NCBI RefSeq assembly: GCF_963678635.1
Contig: NC_087064.1
Span: 56,182,338-56,246,337, forward strand
Origin: Symsagittifera roscoffensis
Lineage: Eukaryota > Xenacoelomorpha > Acoela > Convolutidae
Direction: 5' to 3'
DNA: 64,000 bases
In this document: positions 35,901 to 51,200 of the stretch, in pieces
Layout: every line of letters starts with the position of its first letter
Position numbering within the stretch: the stretch's first letter is position 1
Position numbers and translations under genes: made by a program
The notes under the pieces: model-generated
What the model saw: the letters and a program-made list of their open reading frames with translations, nothing else
Database searches by the model: none
What the model was told of the DNA's origin: nothing

Positions 35901-38330
35901 TTTACCAAAACTAGCTAACCACTATTTATCAATAGAGGTTGTGTAAGAATTGGAAAATTGAAAAAAATGAACTTCCTTACTCTGACTTGATGCATTAATT
36001 ACCATTTTTCATTTTCAGAAATTATGGTTTACCAAAACTAGAGAACCGCTATTTATTTAGAGAACTTGTGGAAAATTTGCAAAAATCAAATTACTAGGAC
36101 AGTAAAGTCTCTAATTTAATGCAAAAATTCGCAATTTCATCTTCAGAGTGAATCGTTTAGCAAAACTAGCGAACCGCCACATATCAAAAGAAGTTGTGTA
36201 GGAAGTGAAAAACCAAAACCACAAGGAATGTAACTCCTCTGACTTAATGCATTAATTCGCACTTTTGTCTTCGGAATGAATATTTTACCAAAACTAGCTA
36301 ACCACTACTTATCAATAGAGGTTGTGTAAGAATTGGAAAACTAAAAAAAATGAATTTCCTTACTGACTTGATGCATGAATTATCAATTTTTATCTTCGAA
36401 ATTTATGGTTTACCAAAACTAGGGAACCGCTAATTATACAGAGAACTTGTGGAAAAATTGCAAAAATCAAAAAAACTAGGACAGTAAAGTCTCTAATTTA
36501 ATGCAAAAATTTGCACTTTCATCTTCAGAGTGAATCGTTTAGCAAAACTAGCTAACCGCGACTTATCAATAGAAGTTGTGTAAGAAGTGAAAAATCAAAA
36601 CCACAAGGAATGTAACTCCTCTGACTTAATGCATTAATTCGCACTTTTGTCTTCGGAATGAATAAATTACCAAAGCTAGCTAACCACTACTTATCAATAG
36701 AGGTTGTGTAAGAAATGGAAAATTGAAAAAAAAGGAAATTCCTTACTCTGACTTGATGCATGAATTATCAATTTTCATCTTCGGAATTTATGGTTTATCA
36801 AAACTAGGGAACCGCTGTTTATACAGAGAACCTGTGGAAAAATTGCAAAAATCAAAAGCACTAGGACAGTAAAGTCTCTAATTTAATGCAAAAATTCGCA
36901 CTTTCATTTTCAGAGTGAATCGTGTAGCAACACTAGCTAACCGCGACTTATCAATAAAATTAAGTAAGAAATGAAAAATCAAAACCACAAGGACTGTAAC
37001 TCCTCTGACTTAATGCATTAATTCGCACGTTTGTCTTCGGAATGAATAATTTACCAAAACTAGCTAACCACTACTTATCAATAGAGGTTGTGTAAGAACT
37101 GGAAAACTAAAAAAATGAATTTCCTTACTCTGACTTCATGCATGAATTATCAATTTTCATCTTCGGAATTTATGGTTTTAGCGAAACTAGGGAACCGCTA
37201 TTTATACAGAGAACTTGTGGAAAAATTGCAAAAATCAAAAACACTAGGACAGTAAAGTCTCTAATTTAATGCAAAATTTCGCACTTTTATCTTCAGAGTG
37301 AATCGTTTAGCAAAACTAGCTAACCGCGACTTATTAATAGAAGTTGTGTAAGAGGTGAAATATCAAAACCACAAGAACTGTAACTCCTCTGACTTAATGC
37401 ATTAATTCGCACTTTTGTCTTCGGAATGAATAATTTACCAAAACTAGCTAACCACTACTTATCAATAGAGGTTGTGTAAGAATTGGAAAATTGAAAAAAA
37501 TGAACTTCCTTAATCTGACTTCATGCATGAATTATCAATTTTCATCTTCGGAATTTATGGTTTTCCAAAACTAGGTAACCGCTATTTATACAGAGAACTT
37601 GTGGAAGAATTGCAAAAATCAAAAACACTAGGAGGGTAAAGTCTCTAATTTAATGAAAAAATTCGCACTTTCATCTTCAGAGTGAATCGTTTACCAAAAC
37701 TAGCTAACCGCTACTTATCAATAGATTTTTTCTAAAAAGTGTAAAATCAAAACCACAAGGACTAACTCTTCTGACTTAATGCTTTAATTCGCACTTTTGT
37801 CTTCGGAATGAATAATTTACCAAAACTAGCTAACCACTATTTATCAATAGAGGTTGTGTAAGAATTGAAAAATTGAAAAAAATGAACTTCCTTACTCTGA
37901 CTTGATGCATGAATTATCAATTTTCATCTTCGGAATCTATGGTTTACCAAAACTAGGGAACCGCTATTTATACAGAGAACTTGTGGTAAAATTGCAATAA
38001 TCAAAAACACTAGGACAGTAAAGTCTCTAATTTAATGCAAAAATTCACACTTTTATCTTCAGAGTGAATAGTTTAGCAAAACTAGCTAACCGCGACTTAT
38101 CAATAGAAGTTGTGTAAGAAGTGAAAAATCAAAACCACAAGGACTGTAACTCCTCTGACTTAATGCATTAATTCGCACTTTTGTCTTCGGAATGAATAAT
38201 TTACCAAAACTAGCTAACCACTACTTATCAATAGAGGTTGTGTAAGAATTGGAAAATCAAAACCACAAGGACTGTAACTCCTGACTTAATTCATTAATTC
38301 GCAATTTTATCTTGAGAATGAATAATTTAC
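32925..38330. repeat. ~2.8-kb satellite block in tandem duplicate
   Basis: Starting near 32929 and 35739, the two halves run side by side with an offset of about 2808-2810 bp. Shared rare variants include cattaattaccatttttc (33183 and 35991), gaaccgctaattatac, gtgtagcaacactagc with caataaaattaagtaag, ggttttagcgaaactag, and a join where one monomer is missing (gaattggaaaatcaaaacc). Differences are only a few per kilobase by eye, so this copy event is recent. Confidence 0.87.
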
Positions 38331-40479
38331 CAAAACTAGCTAACCACAACTTATCAATAGAGGTTGTGTAAGAATTGGAAATTGAAAAAAAAATGAACTT
38401 CCATACTCTGACTTGATGCATGAATTATCAATTTTCATCTTCGGAAATTATGGTTTACCAAAACTAGGTAACCGCTTTTTATACAGAGAACTTGTGGAAG
38501 AATTGCAAAAATCAAAAACACTAGGACAGTAAAGTCTCTAATATAATGCAAAAATTCGCACTTTCATCTTCAGAGTGAATCGGCTACCAAAACTAGCTAA
38601 CCGCTACTTATCAATAGTTTTTCTAAGAAGTGAAAAATCAAAACCACAAGGACTAACTCTTCTGACTTAATGCATTAATTCGCACTTTTGTCTTCGGAAT
38701 GAATAATTTACCAAAACTAGCTAACCACTACTTATCAATAGAGGTTGTGTAAGAATTGGAAAATCAAAACCACAAGGACTGTAACTCCTGACTTAATTCA
38801 TTAATTCGCAATTTTATCTTGAGAATGAATAATTTACCAAAACTAGCTAACCACTACTTATCAATAGAGGTTGTGTAAGAATTGGAAATTGAAAAAAAAA
38901 ATGTACTTCCATACTCTGACTTGATGCATGAATTATCAATTTTCATCTTCGGAAATTATGGTTTACCAAAACTAGGTAACCGCTATTTATACAGAGAACT
39001 TGCGGAAGAATTGCAAAAATCAAAAACACTAGGACAGTAAAGTCTCTAATATAATGCAAAAAATAACACTTTTATCTTCAGAGTGAATCGTTTAGCAAAA
39101 CTAGCTAACCGCGACTTATCAATAGAAGTTGTGTAAGAAGTGAAAAATCAAAACCACAAGGACTGTAACTCCTCTGACTTAATGCATTAATTCGCACTTT
39201 TGTCTTCGGAATGAATAATTTACCAAAACTAGCTAACCACTACTTATCAATAGAGGTTGTTTAAAAATTGGAAAAGTAAAAAAAATGAATTACCTTACTC
39301 TGACTTGATGCATGAATTATCATTTTTCATCTTCGGAATTTATGGTTTACCAAGACTAGGGAACCGCTATTCTTCCAGAAAGCTTATGGAAGAGTTGCAA
39401 AAATCAAAAACACTAGGACATTAATGTCTCTAATTTAATGCAAAAATTCGCACTTTCATCTTCAGAGTGAATCGTTTACCAAAACTAGCTAACCGCTACT
39501 TATCAATGGAGTTTTTCTAAGAAGTGAATAATCAAAACCACAAGGACTGTAACTCTTCTGACTTAATGCATTAATTCGCACTTTTGTCTTCGGAATGAAT
39601 AATTTACCAAAACTAGCTAACCACTCTTTATCAATAGAGGTTGTGTAAGAATTAGAAAATTGAAAAAAAAATGAACTTCCATACTCTGACTTGATGCATG
39701 AATTATCACTTTTCATCTTCGGAATTTGTGGTTTACCAAAACTAGGTAACAGCTATTTATACAGAGAACTTGTGGAAAAATTGCAAAAATCAAAAACACT
39801 AGGACAGTAAAGTCTCTAATTTAATGCAAAATTTCGCACTTTTATCTTCAGAGTGAATCGTTTACCAAAACTAGCTAACCGCGACTTATCAATAGAAGTT
39901 GTGTAGGAAGTGAAAAATCAAAGCCACAAGAACTGTAACTCCTCTGACTTAATGCATTAATTCGCACTTTTGTCTTCGGAATGAATAATTTACCAAAACT
40001 AGCTAACCACTACATATCAATTGAGGTTGTGTAAGAATCGGAAAACTAAAAAAAATGAATTTCCTTTCTCTGACTTGATGCATGAATTATCATTTTTCAT
40101 TTTCGGAATTTATGGTTTACCAAAACTAGGGAACCGCTATTTTTCCAGAAAGCTTATGGAAGAATTGCAAAAATCAAAAACACTAGGACAGTAAAGTCTC
40201 TAATTTAAAGCAAAAAATCGCACTTTTGTCTTCGGAATGAATCATTTACCTAAACTAGCTAACCACTACTTATCAAAAAAGGTTGTGCAAGAATTGGAAA
40301 AGTAAAAAAAAATGAATTACCTTACTCTGACTTGATGCATGAATTATCATTTTTCATCTTCGGAATTTATGGTTTACCAAGACTAGGGAACCGCTATTCT
40401 TCCAGAAAGCTTATGGAAGAGTTGCAAAAATCAAAAACACTAGGACATTAAAGTCTCTAATTTAATGCAAAATTTCGCA

Positions 40480-43400
40480 CTTTTGTCTTCGGAATGAATA
40501 ATTTACCAAAACTAGCTAACCACTACTTATCAATAGAGGTTGTTTAAAAATTGGAAAAGTAAAAAAAATGAATTACCTTACTCTGACTTGATGCATGAAT
40601 TATCATTTTTCATCTTCGGAATTTATGGTTTACCAAGACTAGGGAACCGCTATTCTTCCAGAAAGCTTATGGAAGAGTTGCAAAAATCAAAAACACTAGG
40701 ACATTAAAGTCTCTAATTTAATGCAAAAATTCGCACTTTCATCTTCAGAGTGAATCGTTTACCAAAACTAGCTAACCGCTACTTATCAATGGAGTTTTTC
40801 TAAGAAGTGAATAATCAAAACCACAAGGACAGTAACTCTTCTGACTTAATGCATTAATTCGCAATTTTGTCTTCGGAATGAATAATTTACCAATACTAGC
40901 TAACCACTATTTATCAATAGAGGTTGTGTAAGAATTGGAAAATTGAAAAAAAATGAACTTCCATACTCTGACTTGATGCATGAATTATCAATTTTCATCT
41001 TCGGAATTTGTGGTTTACCAAAACTAGGTAACAGCTATTTATACAGAACTTGTGGAAAAATTGCAAAAATCAAAAACACTAGGACAGTAAAGTCTCTAAT
41101 TTAATGCAAAATTTCGCACTTTTATCTTCAGAGTGAATCATTTACCAAAACTAGCTAACCGCGACTTATCAATAGAAGTTGTGTAAGAAGTGAAAAATCA
41201 AAGCCACAAGAACTGTAACTCCTCTGACTTAATGCATTAATTCGCACTTTTGTCTTCGGAATGAATAATTTACCAAAACTAGCTAACCACTACATATCAA
41301 TTGAGGTTGTGTAAGAATTGGAAAACTAAAAAAAATGAATTTCCTTACTCTGACTTGATGCATGAATTATCATTTTTCATTTTCGGAATTTATGGTTTAC
41401 CAAAACTAGGGAACCGCTATTTTTCCAGAAAGCTTATGGAAGAATTGCAAAAATCAAAAACACTAGGACAGTAAAGTCTCTAATTTAATGCAAAATTTCG
41501 CACTTTTATCTTCAGAGTGAATCGTTTACCAAAACTAGCTAACCGCGACTTATCAATAGAAGTTGTGTAAGAAGTGAAAAATCAAAGCCACAAGAACTGT
41601 AACTCCTCTGACTTAATGCATTAATTCGCACTTTTGTCTTCGGAATGAATAATTTACCAAAACTAGCTAACCACTACATATCAATTGAGGTTGTGTAAGA
41701 ATTGGAAAACTAAAAAAAATGAATTTCCTTACTCTGACTTGATGCATGAATTATCATTTTTCATTTTCGGAATTTATGGTTTACCAAAACTAGGGAACCG
41801 CTATTTTTCCAGAAAGCTTATGGAAGAATTGCAAAAATCAAAAACACTAGGACAGTAAAGTCTCTAATTTAATGCAAAAATTCGCACTTTTGTCTTCGGA
41901 ATGAATCATTTACCTAAACTAGCTAACCACTACTTATCAAAAAAGGTTGTGCAAGAATTGGAAAAGTAAAAAAAAATGAATTACCTTACTCTGACTTGAT
42001 GCATGAATTATCATTTTTCATCTTCGGAATTTATGGTTTACCAAGACTAGGGAACCGCTATTCTTCCAGAAAGCTTATGGAAGAGTTGCAAAAATCAAAA
42101 ACACTAGGACATTAAAGTCTCTAATTTAATGCAAAATTTCGCACTTTTATCTTCAGAGTGAATCGTTTACCAAAACTAGCTAACCGCGACTTATCAATAG
42201 AAGTTGTGTAAGAAGTGAAAAATCAAAGCCACAAGAACTGTAACTCCTCTGACTTAATGCATTAATTCGCACTTTTGTCTTCGGAATGAATAATTTACCA
42301 AAACTAGCTAACCACTACATATCAATTGAGGTTGTGTAAGAATTGGAAAACTAAAAAAAAATGAATTTCCTTACTCTGACTTGATGCATGAATTATCATT
42401 TTTCATTTTCGGAATTTATGGTTTACCAAAACTAGGTAACCGCTATTTTTCCAGAAAGCTTATGGAAGAATTGCAAAAATCAAAAACACTAGGACATTAA
42501 AGTCTCTAATTTAATGCAAAAATTCGCACTTTCATCTTCAGAGTGAATCGTTTACCAAAACTAGCTAACCGCTACTTATCAATGGAGTTTTTCTAAGAAG
42601 TGAATAATCAAAACCACAAGGACAGTAACTCTTCTGACTTAATGCATTAATTCGCAATTTTGTCTTCGGAATGAATAATTTACCAATACTAGCTAACCAC
42701 TATTTATCAATAGAGGTTGTGTAAGAATTGGAAAATTGAAAAAAAATGAACTTCCATACTCTGACTTGATGCATGAATTATCAATTTTCATCTTCGGAAT
42801 TTGTGGTTTACCAAAACTAGGTAACAGCTATTTATACAGAACTTGTGGAAAAATTGCAAAAATCAAAAACACTAGGACAGTAAAGTCTCTAATTTAATGC
42901 AAAATTTCGCACTTTTATCTTCAGAGTGAATCATTTACCAAAACTAGCTAACCGCGACTTATCAATAGAAGTTGTGTAAGAAGTGAAAAATCAAAGCCAC
43001 AAGAACTGTAACTCCTCTGACTTAATGCATTAATTCGCACTTTTGTCTTCGGAATGAATAATTTACCAAAACTAGCTAACCACTACATATCAATTGAGGT
43101 TGTGTAAGAATTGGAAAACTAAAAAAATGAATTTCCTTACTCTGACTTGATGCATGAATTATCATTTTTCATTTTCGGAATTTATGGTTTACCAAAACTA
43201 GGGAACCGCTATTTTTCCAGAAAGCTTATGGAAGAATTGCAAAAATCAAAAACACTAGGACAGTAAAGTCTCTAATTTAATGCAAAAATTCGCACTTTTG
43301 TCTTCGGAATGAATCATTTACCTAAACTAGCTAACCACTACTTATCAAAAAAGGTTGTGCAAGAATTGGAAAAGTAAAAAAAAATGAATTACCTTACTCT

Positions 43401-44200
43401 GACTTGATGCATGAATTATCATTTTTCATCTTCGGAATTTATGGTTTACCAAGACTAGGGAACCGCTATTCTTCCAGAAAGCTTATGGAAGAATTGCAAA
43501 AATCAAAAACACTAGGACATTAAAGTCTCTAATTTAATGCAAAATTTCGCACTTTTATCTTCAGAGTGAATCGTTTACCAAAACTAGCTAACCGCGACTT
43601 ATCAATAGAAGTTGTGTAAGAAGTGAAAAATCAAAGCCACAAGAACTGTAACTCCTCTGACTTAATGCATTAATCCGCACTTTTGTCTTCGGAATGAATA
43701 ATTTACCAAAACTAGCTAACCACTACATATCAATTGAGGTTGTGTAAGAATTGGAAAACTAAAAAAAAATGAATTTCCTTACTCTGACTTGATGCATGAA
43801 TTATCATTTTTCATTTTCGGAATTTATGGTTTACCAAAACTAGGTAACCGCTATTTTTCCAGAAAGCTTATGGAAGAATTGCAAAAATCAAAAACACTAG
43901 GACATTAAAGTCTCTAATTTAATGCAAAAATTCGCACTTTCATCTTCAGAGTGAATCGTTTACCAAAACTAGCTAACCGCGACTTATCAATAGAAGTTGT
44001 GTAAGAAGTGAAAAATCAAAGCCACAAGAACTGTAACTCCTCTGACTTAATGCATTAATTCGCACTTTTGTCTTCGGAATGACTAATTTACCAAAACTAG
44101 CTAACCACTACATATCAATTGAGGTTGGGTAAGAATTGAAAAACTAAAAAAAATGAATTTCCTATCTCTGACTTGATGCATGAATTATCATTTTTCATTT
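40480..44200. repeat. ~1.8-kb satellite block in tandem duplicate
   Basis: The variant aagtgaataatcaaaacc with ggacagtaactc occurs near 40805 and 42598, an offset of about 1793 bp. Surrounding variants (tttaccaatactagc, ggtaacagctatttatacag, actacatatcaattgagg) repeat in the same order. Some copies carry fused monomers, for example cgcacttttgtcttcgg directly after tttaatgcaaaaattc, so the trimer is sometimes shortened. Confidence 0.82.
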
Positions 44201-47200
44201 TCGGAATTTATGGTTTACCAAAAGGAGGGAACCGCTATTTTTCCAGAAAGCCTATTGAAGAATTGCAAAAATCAAAAACACTAGGACAGTAAAGTCTCTA
44301 ATTTAATGCAAAAATTCGCACTTTTGTCTTCGGAATGAATCATTTACCTAAACTAGCTAACCACTACTTATCAAAAAAGGTTGTGTAAGAATTGGAAAAG
44401 TAAAAAAAATGAATTACCTTACTCCGACTTGATGCATGAATTATCATTTTTCAACTTCGGCATTTATGGTTTAACACAACTAGGGAACCGCTATTTTTCC
44501 AGAAAGCTTATGGAAGAATTGCAAAAATCAAAAACACTAGGACAGTAAAGTCTCTAATTTGATGCAAAAATTCGCGTTTTCATCTTCAGAGTGAATCGTT
44601 TACCAAAACTAGCTTATCGCTACTTATCAATAGAGTTTTTCTAAGAAGTGAAAAATGACAACCACAAGGACTGTAACTCTTCTAACTTAATGCATTAATT
44701 CGCACTTTTGTCTTCGGAATGAATAATTTACCAAAACTAGCTAACCACTACTTATCAATAGAGGTTGTGTAAGAATTGCAAAATTGAAAAAAAATGAACT
44801 TCCTTAATCTGAAATCATGCATGAATTATCGATTTTCATCTTCGGAATTTATGGTTTACCAAAACTAGGGAACCGCTATTTATACAGAGAACTTGTGGAA
44901 AAACTTCAAAAATCAAAAACACTAGGACAGTAAAGTCTCTAATTTAATGCAAAATTCGCACTTTCATTTTCAGAGTGAATCTTTTAGCAACACTAGCTAA
45001 CCGCGACTTATCAATAAAATTAAGTAAGAAGTGAAAAATCAAAAACACAAGGACTGTAACTCCTCTGACTTGATGCATTCATTCGCACGTTTGTCTTCGG
45101 AATGAATAATTTACCAAAACTATCTAATCACTACTTATCAATAGAGGTTAAGTAAGAATTGGAAAACTAAAAAAATGAATTCCCTTACTCTGACTTGATG
45201 CATGAATTATCATTTTTCATCTTCGGAAATTATAGTTTATCAAAACTAGGGAACCGCTATTTTTCCAGAAAGCTTATGGAAGAATTGCAAAAATCAAAAA
45301 CACTAGAACAGTAAAGTCTCTAATTTAATGCAAAAATTCGCATTTTCATCTTCAGAATGAATCGTTTACCTAGCTAACCGCGACTTATCAATAGTTTTCG
45401 TAAGAAGTGAAAAATCAAAACCACAAGGACTGTAACTCTTCTGACTTAATGCATTAATTCGCACTTTTGTCTTCGGAATGAATAATTTACCAAAACTAGC
45501 TAACCACTATTTATCAATAGAGGTTGTGTAAGAATTGGAAAATTGAAAAAAATTGAACTTCCATACTCTGACTTGATGCATGAATTATCAATTTTCATCT
45601 TCGGAATTTATGGTCATCTTCGGAATTTATCTTCGAAACCAGGTTACCGCTATTTATAGAGAGAACTTGTGGAAAAATTGCAAAACACAAAAACACTAGG
45701 ACAGTAAAGTCTCTAATTTAATGCAAAAATTCGCACTTTTATCTTCAGAGTGAATCGTTTAGCAAAACTAGCTAACCGCGACTTATCAATAGAAGTTGTG
45801 TAGGAAGTGAAAAATCAAAACCACAAGGACTGTAACTCCTCTGACTTAATGCATTAATTCGCACTTTTGTCTTCGGAATGAATAATTTACCAAAACTAGC
45901 TAACCACTACTTATCAATAGAGGTTGTGTAAGAATTGGAAAACTAAAAAAATTGAATTTCCTTACTCTGACTTGATGCATGAATTATCAATTTTCATCTT
46001 CGGAATTTATGGTCATCTTCGGAATTTATCTTCGAAACCAGGTTACCGCTATTTATAGAGAGAACTTGTGGAAAAATTGCAAAAAACAAAAACACTAGGA
46101 CAGTAAAGTCTCTAATTTAATGCAAAAACTCGCACTTTTATCTTCAGAGTGAATCGTTTAGCAAAACTAGCTAACCGCGACTTATCAATAGAAGTTGTGT
46201 AGGAAGTGAAAAATCAAAACCACAAGGACTGTAACTCCTCTGACTTAATGCATTAATTCGCACTTTTGTCTTCGGAATGAATAATTTACCTGAATTAGCT
46301 AACCACTACTTATCAATAGAGGTTGTGTAAGAATTGGAAAACTAAAAAAAAAATGAATTTCCTTCCTCTGACTTGATGCATTAATTATCATTTTTAAGTT
46401 TCGGAATTTATGCTTTACCTAATCTAGGGAACCGCTATTTTTCCAGAAAGCTTATGGAAGAATTGCAAAAATCAAAAACACTAGGACAGTAAAGTCTCTA
46501 ATTTAATGCAAAAATTCGCACTTTCATCTTGAGAGTGAATCGTTTACCAAAACTAGCTAACCGCTACTTATCAATAGAGGTTGTGTAAGAATTGGAAAAG
46601 TAAAAAAAAATGAATTACCTTACTCTGACTCGATGCATGAATTATCATTTTTCATCTTCGGAATTTATGGTTTACCAAGACTAGGGAACCGCTATTCTTC
46701 CAGAAAGCTTATGGAAGAGTTGCAAAAATCAAAAACACTAGGACATTAAAGTCTCTAATTTAATGCAAAAAATCGCACTTTCATCTTCAGAGTGAATCGT
46801 TTACCAAAACTAGCTAACCGCGACTTATCAATAGAAGTTGTGTAAGAAGTGAAAAATCAAAGCCACAAGAACTGTAACTCCTCTGACTTAATGCATTAAT
46901 TCGCACTTTTGTCTTCGGAATGACTAATTTACCAAAACTAGCTAACCACTACATATCAATTGAGGTTGTGTAAGAATTGGAAAACTAAAAAAAATGAATT
47001 TCCTTACTCTGACTTGATGCATGAATTATCATTTTTCATTTTCGGAATTTATGGTTTACCAAAACTAGGGAACCGCTATTTTTCCAGAAAGCTTATTGAA
47101 GAATTGCAAAAATCAAAAACACTAGGACAGTAAAGTCTCTAATTTAATGCAAAAATTCGCACTTTTGTCTTCGGAATGAATCATTTACCTAAACTAGCTA

Positions 47201-47720
47201 ACCACTACTTATCAAAAAAGGTTGTGTAAGAATTGGAAAAGTAAAAAAAATGAATTACCTTACTCCGACTTGATGCATGAATTATCATTTTTCAACTTCG
47301 GCATTTATGGTTTAACACAACTAGGGAACCGCTATTTTTCCAGAAAGCTTATGGAAGAATTGCAAAAATCAAAAACACTAGGACAGTAAAGTCTCTAATT
47401 TGATGCAAAAATTCGCGTTTTCATCTTCAGAGTGAATCGTTTACCTAGCTAACTGCGACTTATCAATAGTTTTTGTAAGAAGTGAAAAATCAAAACCACA
47501 AGGACTGTAACTCTTCTGACTTAATGCATTAATTCGCACTTTTGTCTTCGGAATGAATAATTTACCAAAACTAGCTAACCACTATTTATCAAAAGAGGTT
47601 GTGTAAGAATTGGAAAATTGAAAAAAATTGAACTTCCATACTCTGACTTGATGCATGAATTATCAATTTTCATCTTCGGAATTTATGGTCATCTTCGGAG
47701 TTTATCTTCGAAACCAGGTT
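44130..47720. repeat. ~2.84-kb satellite block duplicate with a traceable microduplication
   Basis: The rare string actccgacttgatgcatg is at 44421 and again at 47262 (offset 2841 bp), followed in both by ttcaacttcggcatttatgg. A separate private variant, an extra catcttcggaatttat copy leading into cttcgaaaccaggttacc, appears near 45600, 46010 and 47685. Confidence 0.82.
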
Positions 47721-48239
47721 ACCGCTATTTATAGAGAGAACTTGTGGAAAAATTGCAAAAAAACAAAAACACTAGGACAGTAAAGTCTCAAATTTAATGC
47801 AAAAATTCGCACTTTTATCTTCAGAGTGAATCGTTTAGCAAAACTAGCTAACCGCGACTTATCAATAGAAGTTGTGTAGGAAGTGAAAAATCAAAACCAC
47901 GAGGACTGTAACTCCTCTGACTTCATGCATTAATTCGCACTTTTGTCTTCGGAATGAATAATTTACCTAAATTAGCTAACCACTACTTATCAATAGAGGT
48001 TGTGTAAGAATTGGAAAACTAAAAAAAAATGAATTTCCTTCCTCTGATTTGATGCATTAATTATCATTTTTAAGTTTCGGAATTTGTGCTTTACCAAATC
48101 TAGGGAACTGCTATTTTTCCAGAAAGCTTATGGAAGAATTGCAAAAATCAAAAACACTAGGACAGTAAAGTCTCTAATTTAATGCAAAAATTCGCACTTT
48201 CATCTTCAGAGTGAATCGTTTACCAAAACTAGCTAACCG

Positions 48240-51200
48240 CTACTTATCAATAGAGTTTTTCTAAGAAGTGAACAATCAAAACCAGAAGGACTAACTCTTC
48301 TGACTTAATGCATTAATTCGCACTTTTGTCTTCGGAATGAATAATTTACTAAAACTAGCTAACCACTACTTATCAATAGAGGTTGTGTAAGAATTGGAAA
48401 ACTAAAAAAATGAATTCTCTTACTCTGACTTGATGCATGAATTATCATTTTTCATCTTCGGAAATTATGGTTCACCAAAACTAGAGAACCGCTATTTTTC
48501 CAGAAAGCTTATGGAAGATTTGCAAAAATCAAAAACACTAGAACAGTAAAGTCTCTAATTTAATGCAAAAATTCGCACTTCCATCTTCAGAATGAATCGT
48601 TTACCTAGCTAACCGCGACTTATCAATAGTTTTTGTAAGAAGTGAAAAATCAAAACCACAAGGACTGTAACTCTTCTGACTTAATGCATTAATTCGCACT
48701 TTTGTCTTCGGAATGAATAATTTACCAAAGCTAGCTAACCACTATTTATCAATAGAGGTTGTGTAAGAATTGGAAAACTAAAAAAATGAATTCCCTTACC
48801 CTGACTTGATGCATGAATTATCATTTTTCATCTTCGGAAATTATGGTTTACCAAAACTAGGGAACCGCTATTTTTCCAGAAAACTTATGGAAGAATTGCA
48901 AAAATCAAAAACACTAGTACAGTAAAGTCTCTAATTTAATGCAAAAATTCGCACTTTCATCTTCAGAGTGAATCGTTTACCAAAACTAGCTAACCGCTAC
49001 TTATCAATAGAGTTTTTCTAAAAAGTGAACAATCAAAACCAGAAGGACTAACTCTTCTGACTTAATGCATTAATTCGCACTTTTGTCTTCGGAATGAATA
49101 ATTTACTAAAACTAGCTAACCACTACTTATCAATAGAGGTTGTGTAAGAATTGGAAAACTAAAAAAATGAATTCCCTTACCCTGACTTGATGCATGAATT
49201 ATCATTTTTCATCTTCGGAAATTATGGTTTACCAAAACTAGGGAACCGCTATTTTTCCAGAAAGCTTATGGAAGAATTGCAAAAATCAAAAACACTAGAA
49301 CAGTAAAGTCTCTAATTTAATGCAAAAATTCGCACTTTCATCTTCAGAATGAATCGTTTACCTAGCTAACCGCGACTTATCAATAGTTTTTGTAAGAAGT
49401 GAAAAATCAAAACCACAAGGACTGTAACTCTTCTGACTTAATGCATTAATTCGCAATTTTGTCTTCGGAATGAATAATTTACCAAAGCTAGCTAACCACT
49501 ATTTATCAATAGAGGTTGTGTATGAATTGGAAAATTGAAAAAAAAAATTGAACTTCCATACTCTGACTTGATGCATGAATTATCAATTTTCATCATCGGA
49601 ATTTATGGTTTACCAAAACTATGGAACCGCTATCTATACAAAGAACTTGTGGAAAAATTGCAAAAATCAAAAAAACTAGGACAGTAAAGTCTCTTATTTA
49701 ATGCAAAAATTCGCACTTTCATCTTCTGACAAAAATTCGCACTTTCATCTTCAGAGTGAATCGTTTACCAAAACTAGCTAACCGCCATTTATCAATAGAG
49801 GTTGTATAAGAAGTGAAAAATCAAAACCACAAGGACTGTAACTCCTCTGACTTAATGCATTAATTCGCACTTTTGTCTTCGGAATGAATAATTTACCTAA
49901 ATTAGCTAACCACTACTTATCAATAGAGGTTGTGTAAGAATTGGAAAACTAAAAAAAGTGAATTTCCTTACTCTGACTTGATGCATTAATTATCATTTTT
50001 AAGTTTCGGAATTTATGCTTTACCAAATCTAGGGAACCGCTATTTTTCCAGAAAATTTATGGAAGAATTGCAAAAATCAAAAACACTAGGAGAGTAAAGT
50101 CTCTAATTTAATGCAAAAATTCGCACTTTCATCTTCAGAGTGAATCGTTTACCAAAACTAGCTAACCGCTACTTATCAATAGAGTTTTTCTAAGAAGTGA
50201 ACAATCAAAACCAGAAGGACTAACTCTTCTGACTTAATGCATTAATTCGCACTTTTGTCTTCGGAATGAATAATTTACTAAAACTAGCCAACCACTACTT
50301 ATCAATAGAGGTTGTGTAAGAATTGGAAAACTAAAAAAATGAATTCCCTTACTCTGACTTGATGCATGAATTATCATTTTTCATCTTCGGAAATTATGGT
50401 TTACCAAAACTAGGGAACCGCTATTTTTCCAGAAAGCTTATGGAAGAATTGCAAAAATCAAAAACACTAGAACAGTAAAGTCTCTAATTTAATGCAAAAA
50501 TTCGCATTTTCATCTTCAGAATGAATCGTTTACCTAGCTAACCGCGACTTATCAATAGTTTTTGTAAGAAGTGAAAAATCAAAACCACAAGGACTGTAAC
50601 TCTTCTGACTTAATGCATTAATTCGCACTTTTGTCTTCGGAATGAATAATTTACCAAAACTAGCTAACCACTATTTATCAATAGAGGTTGTGTAAGAATT
50701 GGAAAATTGAAAAAAAAAATGAACTTCCATACTCTGACTTGATGCATGAATTATCAATTTTCATCTTCGGAATTTATGGTTTACCAAAACTAGGTTACCG
50801 CTACTTATAGGGAGAACTTGTGGAAAAACTGCAAAAAACAAAAACACTAGGACAGTAAAGTCTCTAATTTAATGCAAAAATTCGCACTTTTATCTTCAGA
50901 GTGAATCGTTTAGCAAAACTAGCTAACCGCGACTTATCAATAGAAGTTGTGTAGGAAGTGAAAAATCAAAACCACAAGGACTGTAACTCCTCTGACTCAA
51001 TGCATTAACTCGCACTTTTGTCTTCGGAATGAATAATTTACCAAAATTAGCTAACCACTACTTATCAATAGAGGTTGTGTAAGAATTGGAAAACTAAAAA
51101 AAAATGAATTTCCTTACTCTGACTTGATGCATTAATTATCATTTTTAAGTTTCGGAATTTATGATTCACCAAAACTAGGGAACCGCTATTTTTCCAGAAA

